From Rhynochetos jubatus (taxonomy: Eukaryota; Chordata; Aves; Eurypygiformes; Rhynochetidae): 64,000 nucleotides of DNA. The position numbers and the translations under genes are program-made. Positions 49,930 through 61,375 of the stretch are shown piece by piece (position 1 is the first letter of the stretch; each line of letters starts with the position of its first letter). Where the stretch lies: the NCBI GenBank assembly GCA_027574665.1, contig CM050651.1:3411501-3475500 (forward strand), in the 5' to 3' direction. Below the pieces are notes generated by a model. The model searched no databases. It was not told the origin of the DNA and worked only from the letters and a program-made list of their open reading frames with translations.

Positions 49930-52895
49930 AGAGATTTTTCTAAAGAATTTTTCCTAAATTCAGTCTCTCTTCATCCCTTCTGAATATGAAACATGATGCA
50001 CTGAGAAAGATTTGGAATAAAGTAGTTTGATAACATTACCATCCAGGGTACTAGCTATTTTTAAGATCTACTATTTCATATTTCACTGCCTCTATCACTT
50101 TTCTCTGCTTTGGGCTCCATGAGTTGGTCCTGGTTATATCTGAAAACCACACACTGGAAATGTGATCCATCTAGTAAATGAACAAACAAGGGGAGGGGAA
50201 GCCATAGAAAAAATCACAGAAGAAATCCACCTTGCTGTGTTTTCTATTAAGGCTTTTTCTTGGGTCACGTGGAAAACTAGGCCGCTTTATTTGTATTACG
50301 GAGTAATGGGATTTGAGTGTGAATCTCCAGTGTCCTTGTATGAATATTTGCAACCCCTGTCGCCTGAAGAAAATGGGATGCGTCATGGTACAATTGGCTC
50401 CAGCCCTGCCATGTGATCATTACAACTTTCCAAGAGGGCTGGCAAGCCTCACAGCTCCGTCCTCATTCCCTCCCTTATAAATAATAGCCTTGCTGTGCTG
50501 AAAAGCTTCTCTTGCACGGGGAATGTTGAAAAAAGGAAAGAAAACAGCTGCTGAAGACTTTGTATTTTCTACATAGTATTGATTATTGTGAATTAGGAGT
50601 ATCAGTGTTCACATCATATGCAATAGTGTATTTCTCTTTGCTTATGTATTGACAGGGTGTGATTTTGTAGTTTGTTTTCCTTTATTAAGAATCAGTACTT
50701 TTCAGTACTTAGTTTTAGCATGTAGTTTTTTGTAAAAGGCTCAAGGCAGATGAGTGTCATCTGTGGAGCTCCCAATGCAAGTTACATTGCAAGCCAACGC
50801 AGCAACTTTCAGGTTTTGTTTTTCCACACAAAATGGTTTTAGAGGGTTTAGGATTAATAAAAAAATTAGTGAGGGAGTAAATAATGTAAGGCAAGGATGG
50901 CAACATGTTGTATCTCTGGAGAAGGCGTTAAGAGACAAGCTAGTTACGCAGGTTTGGCATACTGAAGGTTTATATCATGGGATAACAGCTCCCCTTCATA
51001 AATCACTGTTTTGATAAAGAAAACACACATCCTGTTCCTGAATCCAAGAAGAAAAGCCTACATATTTTTTTCTTCCCTAAGCATCTTTCCAGATACATGT
51101 TCTCTGGCTGCATAACAACTTGAAATGGTCCTAACTAATCTCTGTTTTCAAACATTCAAAAATCTTGGTATTTGAATTTAGAAAATGGTAACCAAAACTT
51201 AAATAATTCTTAGATAGAGGTTGAAAAGGGATGAAAACCAGAAGCCTCAGAAAATAAATATGTTCAACCTCCTACATGCAGAAGCCAGAGTGGCCATTGT
51301 CCACTGCTGCTAAGGTGGGTGGTGATTTCAGTACCAGACTCCTTGAGAACCAGCTTTATGGAGACGTTAGAAGAAGAGAGGAGGAGTTGTTATTCTGGAG
51401 GCTCATTATCATAAAGCAAGCCCAAATATGAGGCTGCTTTACTTAATTTCAGTTATGCTGCTTTTATCAAGCCCCTATCTTTTACTGTAACTATACTTTT
51501 AGGAAGAAGAATTAAAACTTATGAGCCCACATACCTAGAACATCAGAAAGACTCTGGAAGCCAATGAAGAGGAAACAGTCCCACATATTCAGCACTTTTT
51601 GAGGCTCCCCAGTCTTTTTTCTTTTCTTTCTTTTTTTTTTTTTTTTCTTCTTCTTTAAGAGATCAGGCATTCAGAGGTAAATGCTCTCCTTCTGGGTCTG
51701 TGAAGAGCTTTTACATTTCAGCAGTCATACCATTGTAATGAGTGAAACCAACAGACCATCTGGTCCTCTATTTGATCTCCGGTAATGGCCAGGACCAGAT
51801 GCTTCAGAGGACAGAGCAGCAGAATCCACAGCGGAATAACTAGCCAGCAAGAGAAGGGTTTTTTCAGCTCCTGTCAATTAGTGGCTCATTTATGCATTAT
51901 AAAGTGAGCATATTTATTTCTGGTACTTTTTGTTATCCAATAATTTTATTCTTATAATTATTCAATACTATTTTGGTCTCGGATTCTGCAAATACTGATG
52001 GTGGAAATACATTTCTTATCCACCTCCACGTTTTTTCAGGCATTGATTTTGCTTTTACAGTTGGCAATAGAGATAACCACAAGATTTTACATTTTATGAT
52101 GTAAAGGCAATTTTTGAGACAGCATAGCTATCCCAGAGAAGTTAGTAGAAATACAATTAATTAATTATTTGTTCCAGTGGCTGTCCTGTTCTTCAGCTCA
52201 GACTTGTTTCACCCTAGTTCAGTAGAAATCTGTTTTTTACTGATTACAGTAGAAACTGGAACAAATCTTAATAAATACTATAGCTAGATGTAAAAGAGGA
52301 CCCTGTTTGAGTGAGCATTGCTTTGATGCAGGCCAGACCTAATAATGTTGAATCCTAATTTATAAATCAGGATTACTGAGTCCAGTTAGCACCTCAGAGC
52401 CCAAAAGCTTCGTTGATCTCATCTGCATGGTCCTGCAGCCTTTGCCACAACAAAGTGCTACCTTCATTCGTACCTCTTGAAGGTATTGCTATACAAACTG
52501 TTTAATAAGAATTTCCAGTTTGCAGGTTTTTCCATTAATAAATAATAACAAGCACAAAGTGGGTTTATTTCAGGTTGTTACTTCCAACGAATATGTTACA
52601 ATGCACTGTTGGACAGGCAGTGGGAATTCCTCAGTCAATAATGGTTTGTATATTTTAACCTATTTGTAATTTTTAATCATATCACTTACTCTTTATTTTC
52701 GCTTTCATGCTGGAATGGTGACCCTTTGTGTCTTGTAAGATGAAATTTAATGCACTGGTTGTCTCAGACCTGAAAGATTGAGCCAGAACTTTAGAACAGA
52801 GCCTCTCTCTGTGTTACACACACGGTGGAGAGTCAGAGCTGTGCAACTCCACCTTTCTAACCAGGTGGTATGTGAATAAGGTTCAATGATCAGAA
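49930..52895. other. Unique non-coding DNA, no gene recognised
   Basis: Frames are short and unrecognised. A pyrimidine tract at 51614 is listed separately. Near 52162 an AATTAATTAATTA run offers several homeodomain cores. Confidence 0.5.
51614..51656 (+). repeat. Polypyrimidine tract
   Basis: About 43 bases of only T and C, including 16 consecutive T. On the minus strand it is polypurine. Such tracts can form triplex DNA. Confidence 0.85.
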
Positions 52896-52899
52896 ACAC

Positions 52900-53438
52900 T
52901 AGTTTTGGCTGGGATAGAGCTGATTTTCTTCATAGGAGGTCTTACGGTGCTATGTGTTGGAATTGTGACCAAAACTTTTGATAACACACTGATATTTTAG
53001 CTATTGTTGAACAGTGCTTGCAGAGAGCCAAGGCCTTTTCTGCCTCTCGCACCACCCTACCAGCGACCCGTTTGGGGGCGTGCAAGAAGTTGGGAGGGGA
53101 CAGAGCTGGCACAGCTGACCCCAAATGACCGAAGGCATGTTGCATACCATATGACATCACGCTCAGCATATAAAGCTGGGAGAAAAAGAAGAAAGGGGGG
53201 GACATTTGGAGTTCTGGAGCATGTCTTCCCAAGTAACTGTGATGCATAATGAAAATAGCTAACGACCTGCCCCGCCAATAGGAAGTACTGAATTATGAAT
53301 TCCTTATTTTGCTGAAGTGTCTTTATCTCGATCCACAAGATTCTTCCCTTTTGTATTTCCCGTTACTCTTCCCCATCCCACTGCAGGGGAGTGAGCGGCT
53401 GTATAGGGCTTAGCTCTCTACTGGGGTTAACCCCTATC
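52900..53438 (+). mobile_element. Solo LTR of an avian endogenous retrovirus
   Basis: The block begins with TAGTTTTGGCTGGGATAGAG and ends near CTGGGGTTAACCCCTATCA. It carries in order AAGTTGGGAGGGGACAGAGC, CATACCATATGACATCAC, a TATA box (TATAAAGCTGGG near 53169), TCTTCCCAAGTAACTGTGA and a late GGGGAGTGAGCGGCTGT. This order matches a widespread avian ERV LTR, which I place with ERVL-like elements from memory, with the family unsure. No internal gag, pol or env sequence lies on either side within the window, so it is a solo LTR left by recombination between two LTRs. It is a fossil of moderate age, still easy to recognise across its length. Open frames inside it are incidental. I do not see a clear target-site duplication. 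Confidence 0.85.
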
Positions 53439-53689
53439 AAATGGTTAAAAACTCAAGTATCCTTCCTAAACAGCTATTGAATCCCTTGGCTCACTTTTTA
53501 ACTTCCCAACTTCCAGAGGTCTTTCAGGGTCTGCTAATTTCTCAGATGTTTTGATCTGTTTTTTCCTACCTTTGCTGTGCTTTACAATTTTCTCTTCTCA
53601 TTTTGCTATTCAGAAATAGAGCTAACAGTGAAAAGGATAGTTGTTTTGAGTTTTTTTTTAAAGAAGGTTATCTGAGAAAGAAAGGTTCA

Positions 53690-54240
53690 CAAATCAGATC
53701 TGCCATCTAGCCAGAAGAGGACTGCAAAGAATTAATTAATATACGGAAAGTGCATGCAGCAGAACATGATTTCACTTGGAGTGCACAGAACCAGCACATT
53801 TATGACAGAATTACTTTGCAGCTACCTCAGGGAACACAATATAAAAAATAATCTTATGCACAGAACGAGAAATAGTGGAAAAGACTGCACATTATTGAAA
53901 GTTAACTGCAAAGTCCTGAAGAGTAATTGTGTCAAGCGTGTAGGAAATCTAACAAAATCCAATAGCTGTGAAGTCCCACTGCTGCTTCATGGCAGAGACA
54001 CGATTAATTTGGCTTCATATAGAACTGCAGGTGTCAATAGATCAAACATTCATATACGCTCTAGGAAATCATCAGCCTTTTGGCCAGGCTTAACGTGCAA
54101 TATGTTATATTGGTATGGATGCAAATTTAGCAGGTTTGAGAGGCTTGGGGCGTACAGGTGTAGATACACACTGATTCTTAGATAATTAAACATGCAAACG
54201 CTACCTCTCAAATCCTGCATAACAGGGACATCTTGGTGTA
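53690..54240. promoter_or_regulatory. Candidate conserved non-coding segment
   Basis: This unique stretch starts about 250 bp after the LTR. It has many retained CpGs for its AT-richness (in ATACGG, AACGAG, AGCGTG, ACACGA, ATACGC, TAACGT, GGCGTA and AACGC), an ATTAATTAAT homeodomain-type run at 53731-53740, GATTAATTTGG near 54002 and an octamer-like ATGCAAAC at 54192-54199. A plus-strand frame of 143 codons (53754-54185) crosses it. Its translation has no recognisable domain or signal and the length is within chance, so I do not call it a gene. Confidence 0.35.
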
Positions 54241-54852
54241 TCTGTCATCTAGCAGAACCCTTGCAGATTACACAGAAATGCTAATGGAATTTTCCTCTTT
54301 GCTAAAGACAAACTTATCCTTGTTTTCAGCTTTCGCCTCAGTTTGGTGAAAATGTATCAACAACTTTTATGAATCACTGCGGGTAGTGTTGGGAGAGTGA
54401 AGAAATAAGTAATTTATAATCTCTTTCCAATGTGAATATTGTAGTATGAAAAGACAATTGGTTCTCACCATGATTAACTGCCAGAAATCCTAATACAGAA
54501 AAAAAGCCAATGACAAATTGGCATGGAAAAGGGAACTGGATGAAAGGAATAGGTTTTCAATATAGGCATAGTCTAAAGCATGGCCTCTAGTCACCAGATG
54601 GCTCAAGGGATTAGCAATGCTATATAGTCTTTTCACCTTCCTCCACTGTCCCCTCCCCTTCAAGCAACAGGTTTACATGTTCAAGTAAGTAACGTAAGTG
54701 TCGAGACAGACACATCTTAAAGGGTCTTTATCTACAACAGGGCAGCACAGTAAAAGCTGTTGCTATCTAGTAGAGTTATCTCTGTGAGAAGAATTATATG
54801 CTGGGGCTGTGTGAATATTTCTTTGTTAATGAAAAGAAAAACATTCATTTGG

Positions 54853-54892
54853 GTTAAACTGAAATTTTCCCCTTGAAAAGTTTCAGTTTACT
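54853..54892. repeat. Short hairpin with bulged 15-16 bp stem
   Basis: TAAACTGAAA (54855-54864) pairs perfectly with TTTCAGTTTA (54881-54890). The stem continues as TTTTC (54865-54869) with GAAAA (54875-54879) past a one-base bulge, leaving a five-base loop. At about 40 bases it is too short for a microRNA precursor. Confidence 0.75.
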
Positions 54893-55456
54893 TTCAGGCC
54901 CTTTCAAAAGACATCCTTATGTTTATATTCATTTTGTAAATTTTGAAAAGAAACACCATTCTGTGAAACGAAAGCAGTACAGTTTAAAAACTTACAAATC
55001 TCACATTTGTTTACTCCAATTAGAAGAACGGGTTAGATGTAAACCATAGATCTGTCAACATGCAGAGGGTATCTGATTCTTAATTTTCAGTACATATTGT
55101 GTTCTGTCAGAGATGTTTTGCTGAAGTTTGCTTCTGGTCATATAATTTTCTTAAGGGAACACGTGCACATACCATAAAAGTATGGTCCTGACTGTTAGTA
55201 GTTGAAACTCCTTTAGGAAATCTTAGTAGACTACATACTACTTAAGACAACCTTTTAAGTCACCATATGAGGAAATGTGGGGTAAAGGGAGTTGAGGAGT
55301 TATGTTTTCCCCTGTATTTGTAGTGCTTGTTTGGCAGGTAACTAGATTCATGAAGGGCTAGAGACTATGCTTTAACAGCATGAAAATAACCAAATAATTA
55401 ATAACCAAAACCATTGATTGTATTTACACTGACATTAAGAGTACTGATTATAGTTC

Positions 55457-55521
55457 AAAAAAAAAAAAAAATAAAAAAAAAACCCCACCCCAAACCCACA
55501 CACAAACAAACAAACAAAAAC
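55457..55521 (+). repeat. Poly(A) / A-C rich / (CAAA)n simple repeat
   Basis: Fifteen A, a T, ten A, then CCCCACCCC-type and CACACA units and several CAAA units. It is a compound simple repeat of a kind often found at old retroposon tails, but no body is recognisable before it. Confidence 0.85.
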
Positions 55522-58049
55522 CACTAAAGGGGGGAAGGTAAGGCAAAAATCCACTGAAGCCTGTGTATGAATGTAACCCAAAATACTGCACCATTTATTC
55601 CTGTGTGGTGCTTCTTTAATTTAAAAAATATGTGTATAACTTGAATTTTCAGCTGTTCATAGTCTGCTAACTTTCAGCCATAGACTTAAATTACTCTTTG
55701 CCTCTATGGAAGTAACATTTCAGCCTCTATGCAAGATAAATGCAGAAGAAGAAGAAAAAAGCCAGTTGAGTTTAATGACCTGTTTTTATGCTGCAGCTTT
55801 GATAAAGCTCTACTTTTCTCTTTTTGCTCAGTTACTTGCCTTCTGATTCCTATTTTCACAGGCTGCTGCAGTACAGTTCATGATTTATACTTCAGATGCT
55901 AAAATATTTATTTTCTTATATGTTCAGGCAAGTTCTTAATGTTATATCGAAGTTTCTTTAGTAAATCTTGACCTTTCAAGGTAATATATTTGCCTCACTG
56001 ATGTCACTGGCAAAACTGTTTTGGACTTGAACAGAGGGGAAGTTACCCTCAAGGATGTCTTTGTCGTAAGGCTGTAACTCCTATATTCAGATTAGATTCC
56101 TGTTGCCAGTGATTTCACTTTGTGTGATTTTTTTGTCTGACCTAGTACATGCTGTTATTCTCCCGAATGATGTGTATCAGCTAACAGTACTTATTCACCA
56201 GCTGTGCTGTGATGTTTGGGTACAATGGTACATACGAAGGACAAAGTTTGGGGTGTAGATCTGTATTGACTGTATCAAGCCACAGACTCACATGGTTCAG
56301 TTTTCTGCTCAGTGCCATTTGTTGTCCTCTTTCCTTACTTCCCAATATGTAAGTGGTGTGGTTGCAGATTATGGAGCAGACAAATGCTAGTTTGAAATGG
56401 GCACAGTCTGGCAAATCCCTACAACCTTAGGACCCTTTGATAGTCCCTCCTTACTTAACCACAGTGCACATTCTCTAGAGTCAAGTAGCTTTTTTCTTGT
56501 ACTGTATAGGAACGTGAAGAACAAGAAAAGGATTATCTCTGTTCTTTACCTGTTTATATTTATATTAAATAAAAACACAGAAGAGGGGAATGTTCAGCCT
56601 TACAGTCCCTGGTTCTGCCCAGACCTTTCAATAAATCACTTCTTTATGCACAAAGAACTATTAAGTATCTTCATGGAAGAAAAATTCAAAACAATGTGAC
56701 AGCCATCACTGAGCAAGTTCATCGAATAGGCAGTTCGATCCTCTTTACTTATAGGGTCTTACCATAATCATGATACCTAATGAACTGAGAAGAATAACAT
56801 CAGAAAAATAAATAACACAGCATAAGCAAATCTTGAATGCAGTTTGGCACCTGGAAGCAAGGAGGTGCAGACTGAACTGCATGTTCAATAAGGTCTGCGC
56901 ACCAAATCGCCAAGCACTACACAAGTTCACAGTAATTCACCTGAGTATGAGTTTATATCTCAGCAGTCTTCTAAATCTCACTTTCAGGTTTTTCACACTA
57001 TGTCTCTATCATTTTCTGTCTTTTGATACTTCATAAGTAGCAGACTATCTTGTTTTCTCTTTAAAAACTCCTCTTTGTAATCTCCCTTGGAACTTGCAGG
57101 ATTATTTTCTGTATTATATGTACAATATATTGTCATGCCATCATGTCAGCTACAACATGAATTTCTGCACGCTTGCAGATTTAGATGTTTTACAGTACGA
57201 CTGTGTTGGCTTTGGTATTTCTTATTTAGGCAAAACTCCTATAAGTTCATTGAATGCAACTAATCAATGGAGACAAATCATGCTGACATTGGATTCACCA
57301 AGTTTGCTTTATGCTTATGTATTGATACATAAAGCTGGATTACACACTGAGAGTTGTCAACCATAGGTTTGTGGGGCTTGGAGCATCTCCTGCTTTCCCT
57401 GGTTCTCATGGGCTCCCTCTGACTCTCTGAAGAACACATACCATTTTAATATCAGTTGAAGTTTCAATTCAAATGAAAACATGGGATTGGTCTGTGGGTC
57501 TTCAGCCACTTTAAAATTCCTAGAATATGATGGTTTCTGTGAAGTGTCTGCTAGGCAAAGAGATGCTCAGTCTGAAAGTTGCAGAACTGGTATCAAAACA
57601 GACTGAAATTTGTTGTAGTCAGTACTTCTACATGAACTATTTAGTGAAGTACAGAATGTAAAGCTATGGACTCTGAACATGATTGTATGTTAGGAAAAAT
57701 TGCTTTTTGGTAAAATACGCTTTCTAGTCCTTCTCTGAGTGCTGTCAGTGTTGTTTCAAAAATGTCTGAGCCATAAGATTATTTTTACATAAAAAACTCC
57801 CTAAAAACATACGTAACTAAAAGACAAAGTGCAAAATTCAGCCTCACAAGTTCAGTGTCAATATCTTACGTCCTAGATTTATTTTGAAACAGGGTAGTTT
57901 GGGGCAGTTTTACAGTTGTTCTCAGATTACAATAAAATCCAAACCAGACTATAGAAACATGCAAACGTTGTTGTTTGCCTTTCAGCTCTGGTCTCATAAA
58001 ATAAGTTTGAAACTGCAGATTTCCAGCAGAAAAGCTTTCAGACGACTTG

Positions 58050-58320
58050 CTATTCAGGACCATGTGAGATAAAATGGAGGTGGGAGGACCACCCTTTTCA
58101 GAGGTGGGTGCAGGCCATGTAAACAGATGTGGCTGGGCTGAATGGGGGAGCCTGAATGGCGGCATTGTTCCTTGCCTTCCCGGCCTCCCTCCCTCCCAGC
58201 AGGGACATGGCACAAGTTGCACTCGCAGATGAGAGCTTAAACTCTGCCTGTTACGATTTAAGAAACCCCGACTGCACTGAAGTTTTATTAAGCCTATCAA
58301 ATATAACGAAGGTTAGTTTA
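58050..58320. promoter_or_regulatory. Candidate regulatory segment
   Basis: G+C is raised compared with the flanks. A forkhead-type TGTAAACA lies at 58118-58125 overlapping a CAGATG E-box core, and CpGs are retained near 58160-58185 and 58225-58315. A minus-strand frame of 144 codons (57866-58300) crosses it without recognisable motifs and is probably chance. Confidence 0.3.
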
Positions 58321-58329
58321 CATCCACAG

Positions 58330-59680
58330 AGACATTTCAGAGGCATTCCTGAGCAGATTTTTTATCCAGTGTATGGCAGAATTAATTTTAAAAAGTTGCT
58401 GTCAAAATACATTCCAGTGAAACTTTAACATTTCTCAATTAATTGTAGTTAATTTTTGAAACAAACTGATTTTCAGTTGTCTGTGACTCATGATGAACCT
58501 ATGAAGAGTAACTTTAATATACATACACATATATAATGCAGTTCCATACCTTTACATTAAATGCATTGCAAGAAGGAAGACTTGGGAGATACTATAAACA
58601 TATTTTACACAATTATGTATGCCCTGCATTCAGTAAAGTCTTCTAAGCTGATTGTAGGGACACGATTCATCAGTGCTGATAGAAGTTTATCTTAAAACTT
58701 CCATGTCACTGCTGAGTTACTATACACATGTTCATGGATTTATTTCATAGGGGATTTAATGTTGAATACTTGTAAAGGTCGCATATACCAGCATTTGGAA
58801 GATTGCCCAGGTTCCTTTAAATAACCCCAGGGACACAGAGTTTTGTGATTTCTGAGGCCTTTCTGGGGAAGAGACAGCAATAGTAATGCAGTTCTAGTTT
58901 AACAGTTTAACTAGCGCTTCGTTTTACGGAAGTAAAGCAGCGCCATTTTCCCCATCCTAAGTTCAGTAACAAAGTAATTAATGAAATACGCATCGTTGCA
59001 TTCTCCTGCACAAGAGTGGTAGTTATTCCTCTCCCCTAGCAGTGAAAAAAGTTGGTAATAAATGTCTTTCAGATGTGTATATTCTATCATTTTGTTAACT
59101 TTGTGCATAAAGGTCGTGAATGTATTTTGTCGAGTTTTTTGTGGACTGAAACAGTGCCAAACATCGCCACAACAGGAAAAGTGGATGCAAAGCAGAAGGG
59201 AGAGGAGGGCAAAGGACTGTACCTTTTGTAAGTGTCAGTTCGCATTTCTCTCATATTCAGAAATGAAGCGTGGTTCTTCTGTAAACACGCAATGTGGACA
59301 CATGATAACAGGTGTAGTTAATTTTCCAACCTTGAAGTCCTGTTGTTTCTATCAACAGCAGCTTAAGGAAGTTAAATAAACCCAACAGTGAACTTTAAAC
59401 AAGGTCGCCCTGCAAGTGTTCAGTTTGCAGTTCTGCTGCAAACCTGGTGCCACAGGCAGGCACCGTACAGGAGTGTGCACAACCCCTTTTTTGGAGGATA
59501 GGACTTGCTCATTTACTCTTAGGCACGCTAATCAAGCCTGGTTTGTTTATTTTTGGTTTTGTTTATTTTTCCTTTTAGTAGTATGATTCTATCTCAAAAA
59601 CAGTTCTAGGGAGTAAATAAGGTGTCCTGATTTCTTGTTCTGCCACACACTCTGACTTTGTGTCTCTTGTCATTAATAGA
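58330..59680. other. Unique non-coding DNA, no gene recognised
   Basis: Short frames only and no transposon recognised. Confidence 0.5.
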
Positions 59681-59689
59681 TCTAATAGG

Positions 59690-60200
59690 ATCTTGGCGTG
59701 AAAGCAAAGACGGGGAGGGAGGAGGGGATGAGCTGCAGAGAGAGCTGCTGTCTTTCTTAACTCGAAAGTGATGTCAGGCCTATCAGCCTTCTCTTTAGTC
59801 CTCCCTGACAGAGCTGGAGGCATTTCTCTATACATGAATGTCTCATGCATTCATGAGGCTTTTTGACACCACAGCCTCTTTTGTTGCAAGCTATATCGCG
59901 GCTCTGCCCTTCTCTCAGCTGCCATATGGTGCAGTGGAAAGAGGCTTTCAAAGAGAGAGCGGGACCGAGGGACTGAGGCAGAGAGAAGAAAGAAATCGAA
60001 CTGCGGCAGATGAAATTGATTTATTTTCAGAGCAAAAGGGGCAAGTGACTACGACTGGTGGAGGGAAGGGGGGGATGCCTTGGAATATAAAACCATCTCC
60101 AGAGCAGGCGAGCAGGCTGTTCGGATGACAGCCGTGCTGTGCTTGTTCGCCAGGCACAGCGTTTGAAAATAAGCATACACATTTTTGTTATCTTAGTAAT
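59690..60200. promoter_or_regulatory. CpG-richest segment with TATA-like box; possible promoter or enhancer
   Basis: By my count about 15 CpGs occur in roughly 500 bp, the highest density in the window, with a local purine-rich block (59940-60000). Two adjacent E-boxes, CAGCTG (59916-59921) and CATATG (59923-59928), precede TATAAAA at 60086-60092. About 30 bp further on the sequence stays CpG-containing. This arrangement could start a plus-strand non-coding or enhancer transcript. Overlapping short frames on both strands have no recognised product. No first exon with a good donor was identified. Confidence 0.35.
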
Positions 60201-60209
60201 GCTATCTGA

Positions 60210-61095
60210 GAAAGACTTATAGCCCCAATGGCTCAGCACCGGACCTCAGCAACTTCATTTCAGCTTGCAGTTTTACATTTTTGGGAGAAAAAAAATCTCT
60301 GTGCCCTACCATGTGTGCTTAACTGTCAAGTTTTAGTCTGACAGTGTTAGAAGTTTCCAAAAAATATCTGTCTCCAGCATGACATTTAGAGATGGACCGT
60401 TTAAAAGAAAACATCAGATGATAAATTCTTTTCTCTGCTCAATGAGTGCAAATACACTAAAATCAACTGAGTTTGTTTAGACTTACAGGTCATTACCTTG
60501 TTTTACCAAGGTAAACTACTCTGTTAAAAAAGAATAGTAAACCGAGTCAAATTTTCTTGTTTTTCATGCCTTATATTTCATTCAGCTTCAGAAGGAAGTC
60601 TAATTCACATCTGCCTGCAGTCAGTTTGACTTCTAGATTTGGTGGCAAAGTATTTCAACTTGAAAAAAAAAAAAAAAAAGGAAAATTATATGTATGGGTC
60701 TTAATTAAAAGTTTTTTATGGAGATTAATTAAATTTTGTGGCAAATTGAACTTTAATCTTGATGTCAATATGGATCAAAAAAATATGTATGAGGACAAGC
60801 TTCTCAACCTCATTTAGGAAAAGTTCTGATAAAACTGATTGAAATTGCAATTCTCATTCCCAGAAAAAATATTAAATCTGTGTAACTACTTTCATACCTC
60901 TGTGGGACAGAACTAAAGTACACAGAATGCACAGGAAGGGAATCAACTATTACTTAGAACTTTTGATATGTTTTGGTTTATATTCATTTGGTGCCATTTT
61001 GCATCACCTGAACTGCTTCAGGAGGATTATAGCAACCGTAGTTCAAAGGACATGGGTGAGGATGGGGAGATCAAAGATACAGTCCATTTCCACAG
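60210..61095. other. Unique AT-rich non-coding DNA
   Basis: Holds a 17-bp poly(A) tract (60663-60679) and two TTAATTAA-type palindromes near 60700 and 60725. No gene recognised. Confidence 0.5.
60663..60679 (+). repeat. Poly(A) tract, 17 bp
   Basis: Seventeen consecutive A with no retroposon body recognised before it. Confidence 0.85.
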
Positions 61096-61099
61096 GAAG

Positions 61100-61375
61100 A
61101 GAGGATACATGGAGAGAAGAGGCAATGAGTGGGATATGGTACAAGGCTGAAAAATCATGATTGGCGTGGTAGCTAGGGAATCATTATTCACCATTTCTCC
61201 ATGAAAGGACTGGAAGACAGCCCATACCAATTCAAAATGAAAGTTTTGAAATTAATCAAGGAAGTCTTTTCTTCACACTGTGCATAATTAAATTGAAGCT
61301 CTCATTGCTGCAGAAAGTTATGAAGACCCCAAGTACAGATAAATCTAAACAGATTGAAATATTCATTTGAAGAAG
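61100..61375 (+). mobile_element. Old CR1-type LINE relic, reverse transcriptase C-terminus
   Basis: Landmarks in order: AAAAATCATGATTGGCGTGG, GGGAATCATTATTCACCATT, AAGGACTGGAAGACA, TCTTCACACTGTGCATAATT, CTCATTGCTGCAGAAAGTTA and AGATTGAAATATTCATTTG. This is the nucleotide order of a common amniote CR1-type segment that encodes the end of the polymerase (ITKLWNSL-type residues). The frame is broken by several stops and length changes, so it is older than the CR1 copies at 4706 and 49076. Confidence 0.65.

Larger units (their letters stand above)
54250..58045. other. Unique non-coding DNA, no gene recognised
   Basis: No gene or transposon recognised. A hairpin at 54853 and an A/C-rich simple repeat at 55457 are listed separately. 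Confidence 0.5.

Noticed and set aside
52942-53338. Overlapping frames of 80-100 codons
   Set aside because: They lie inside the solo LTR, which does not encode protein.
57866-58300. 144-codon minus-strand open frame
   Set aside because: Unrecognisable translation, and it overlaps other frames across a segment better explained as non-coding.
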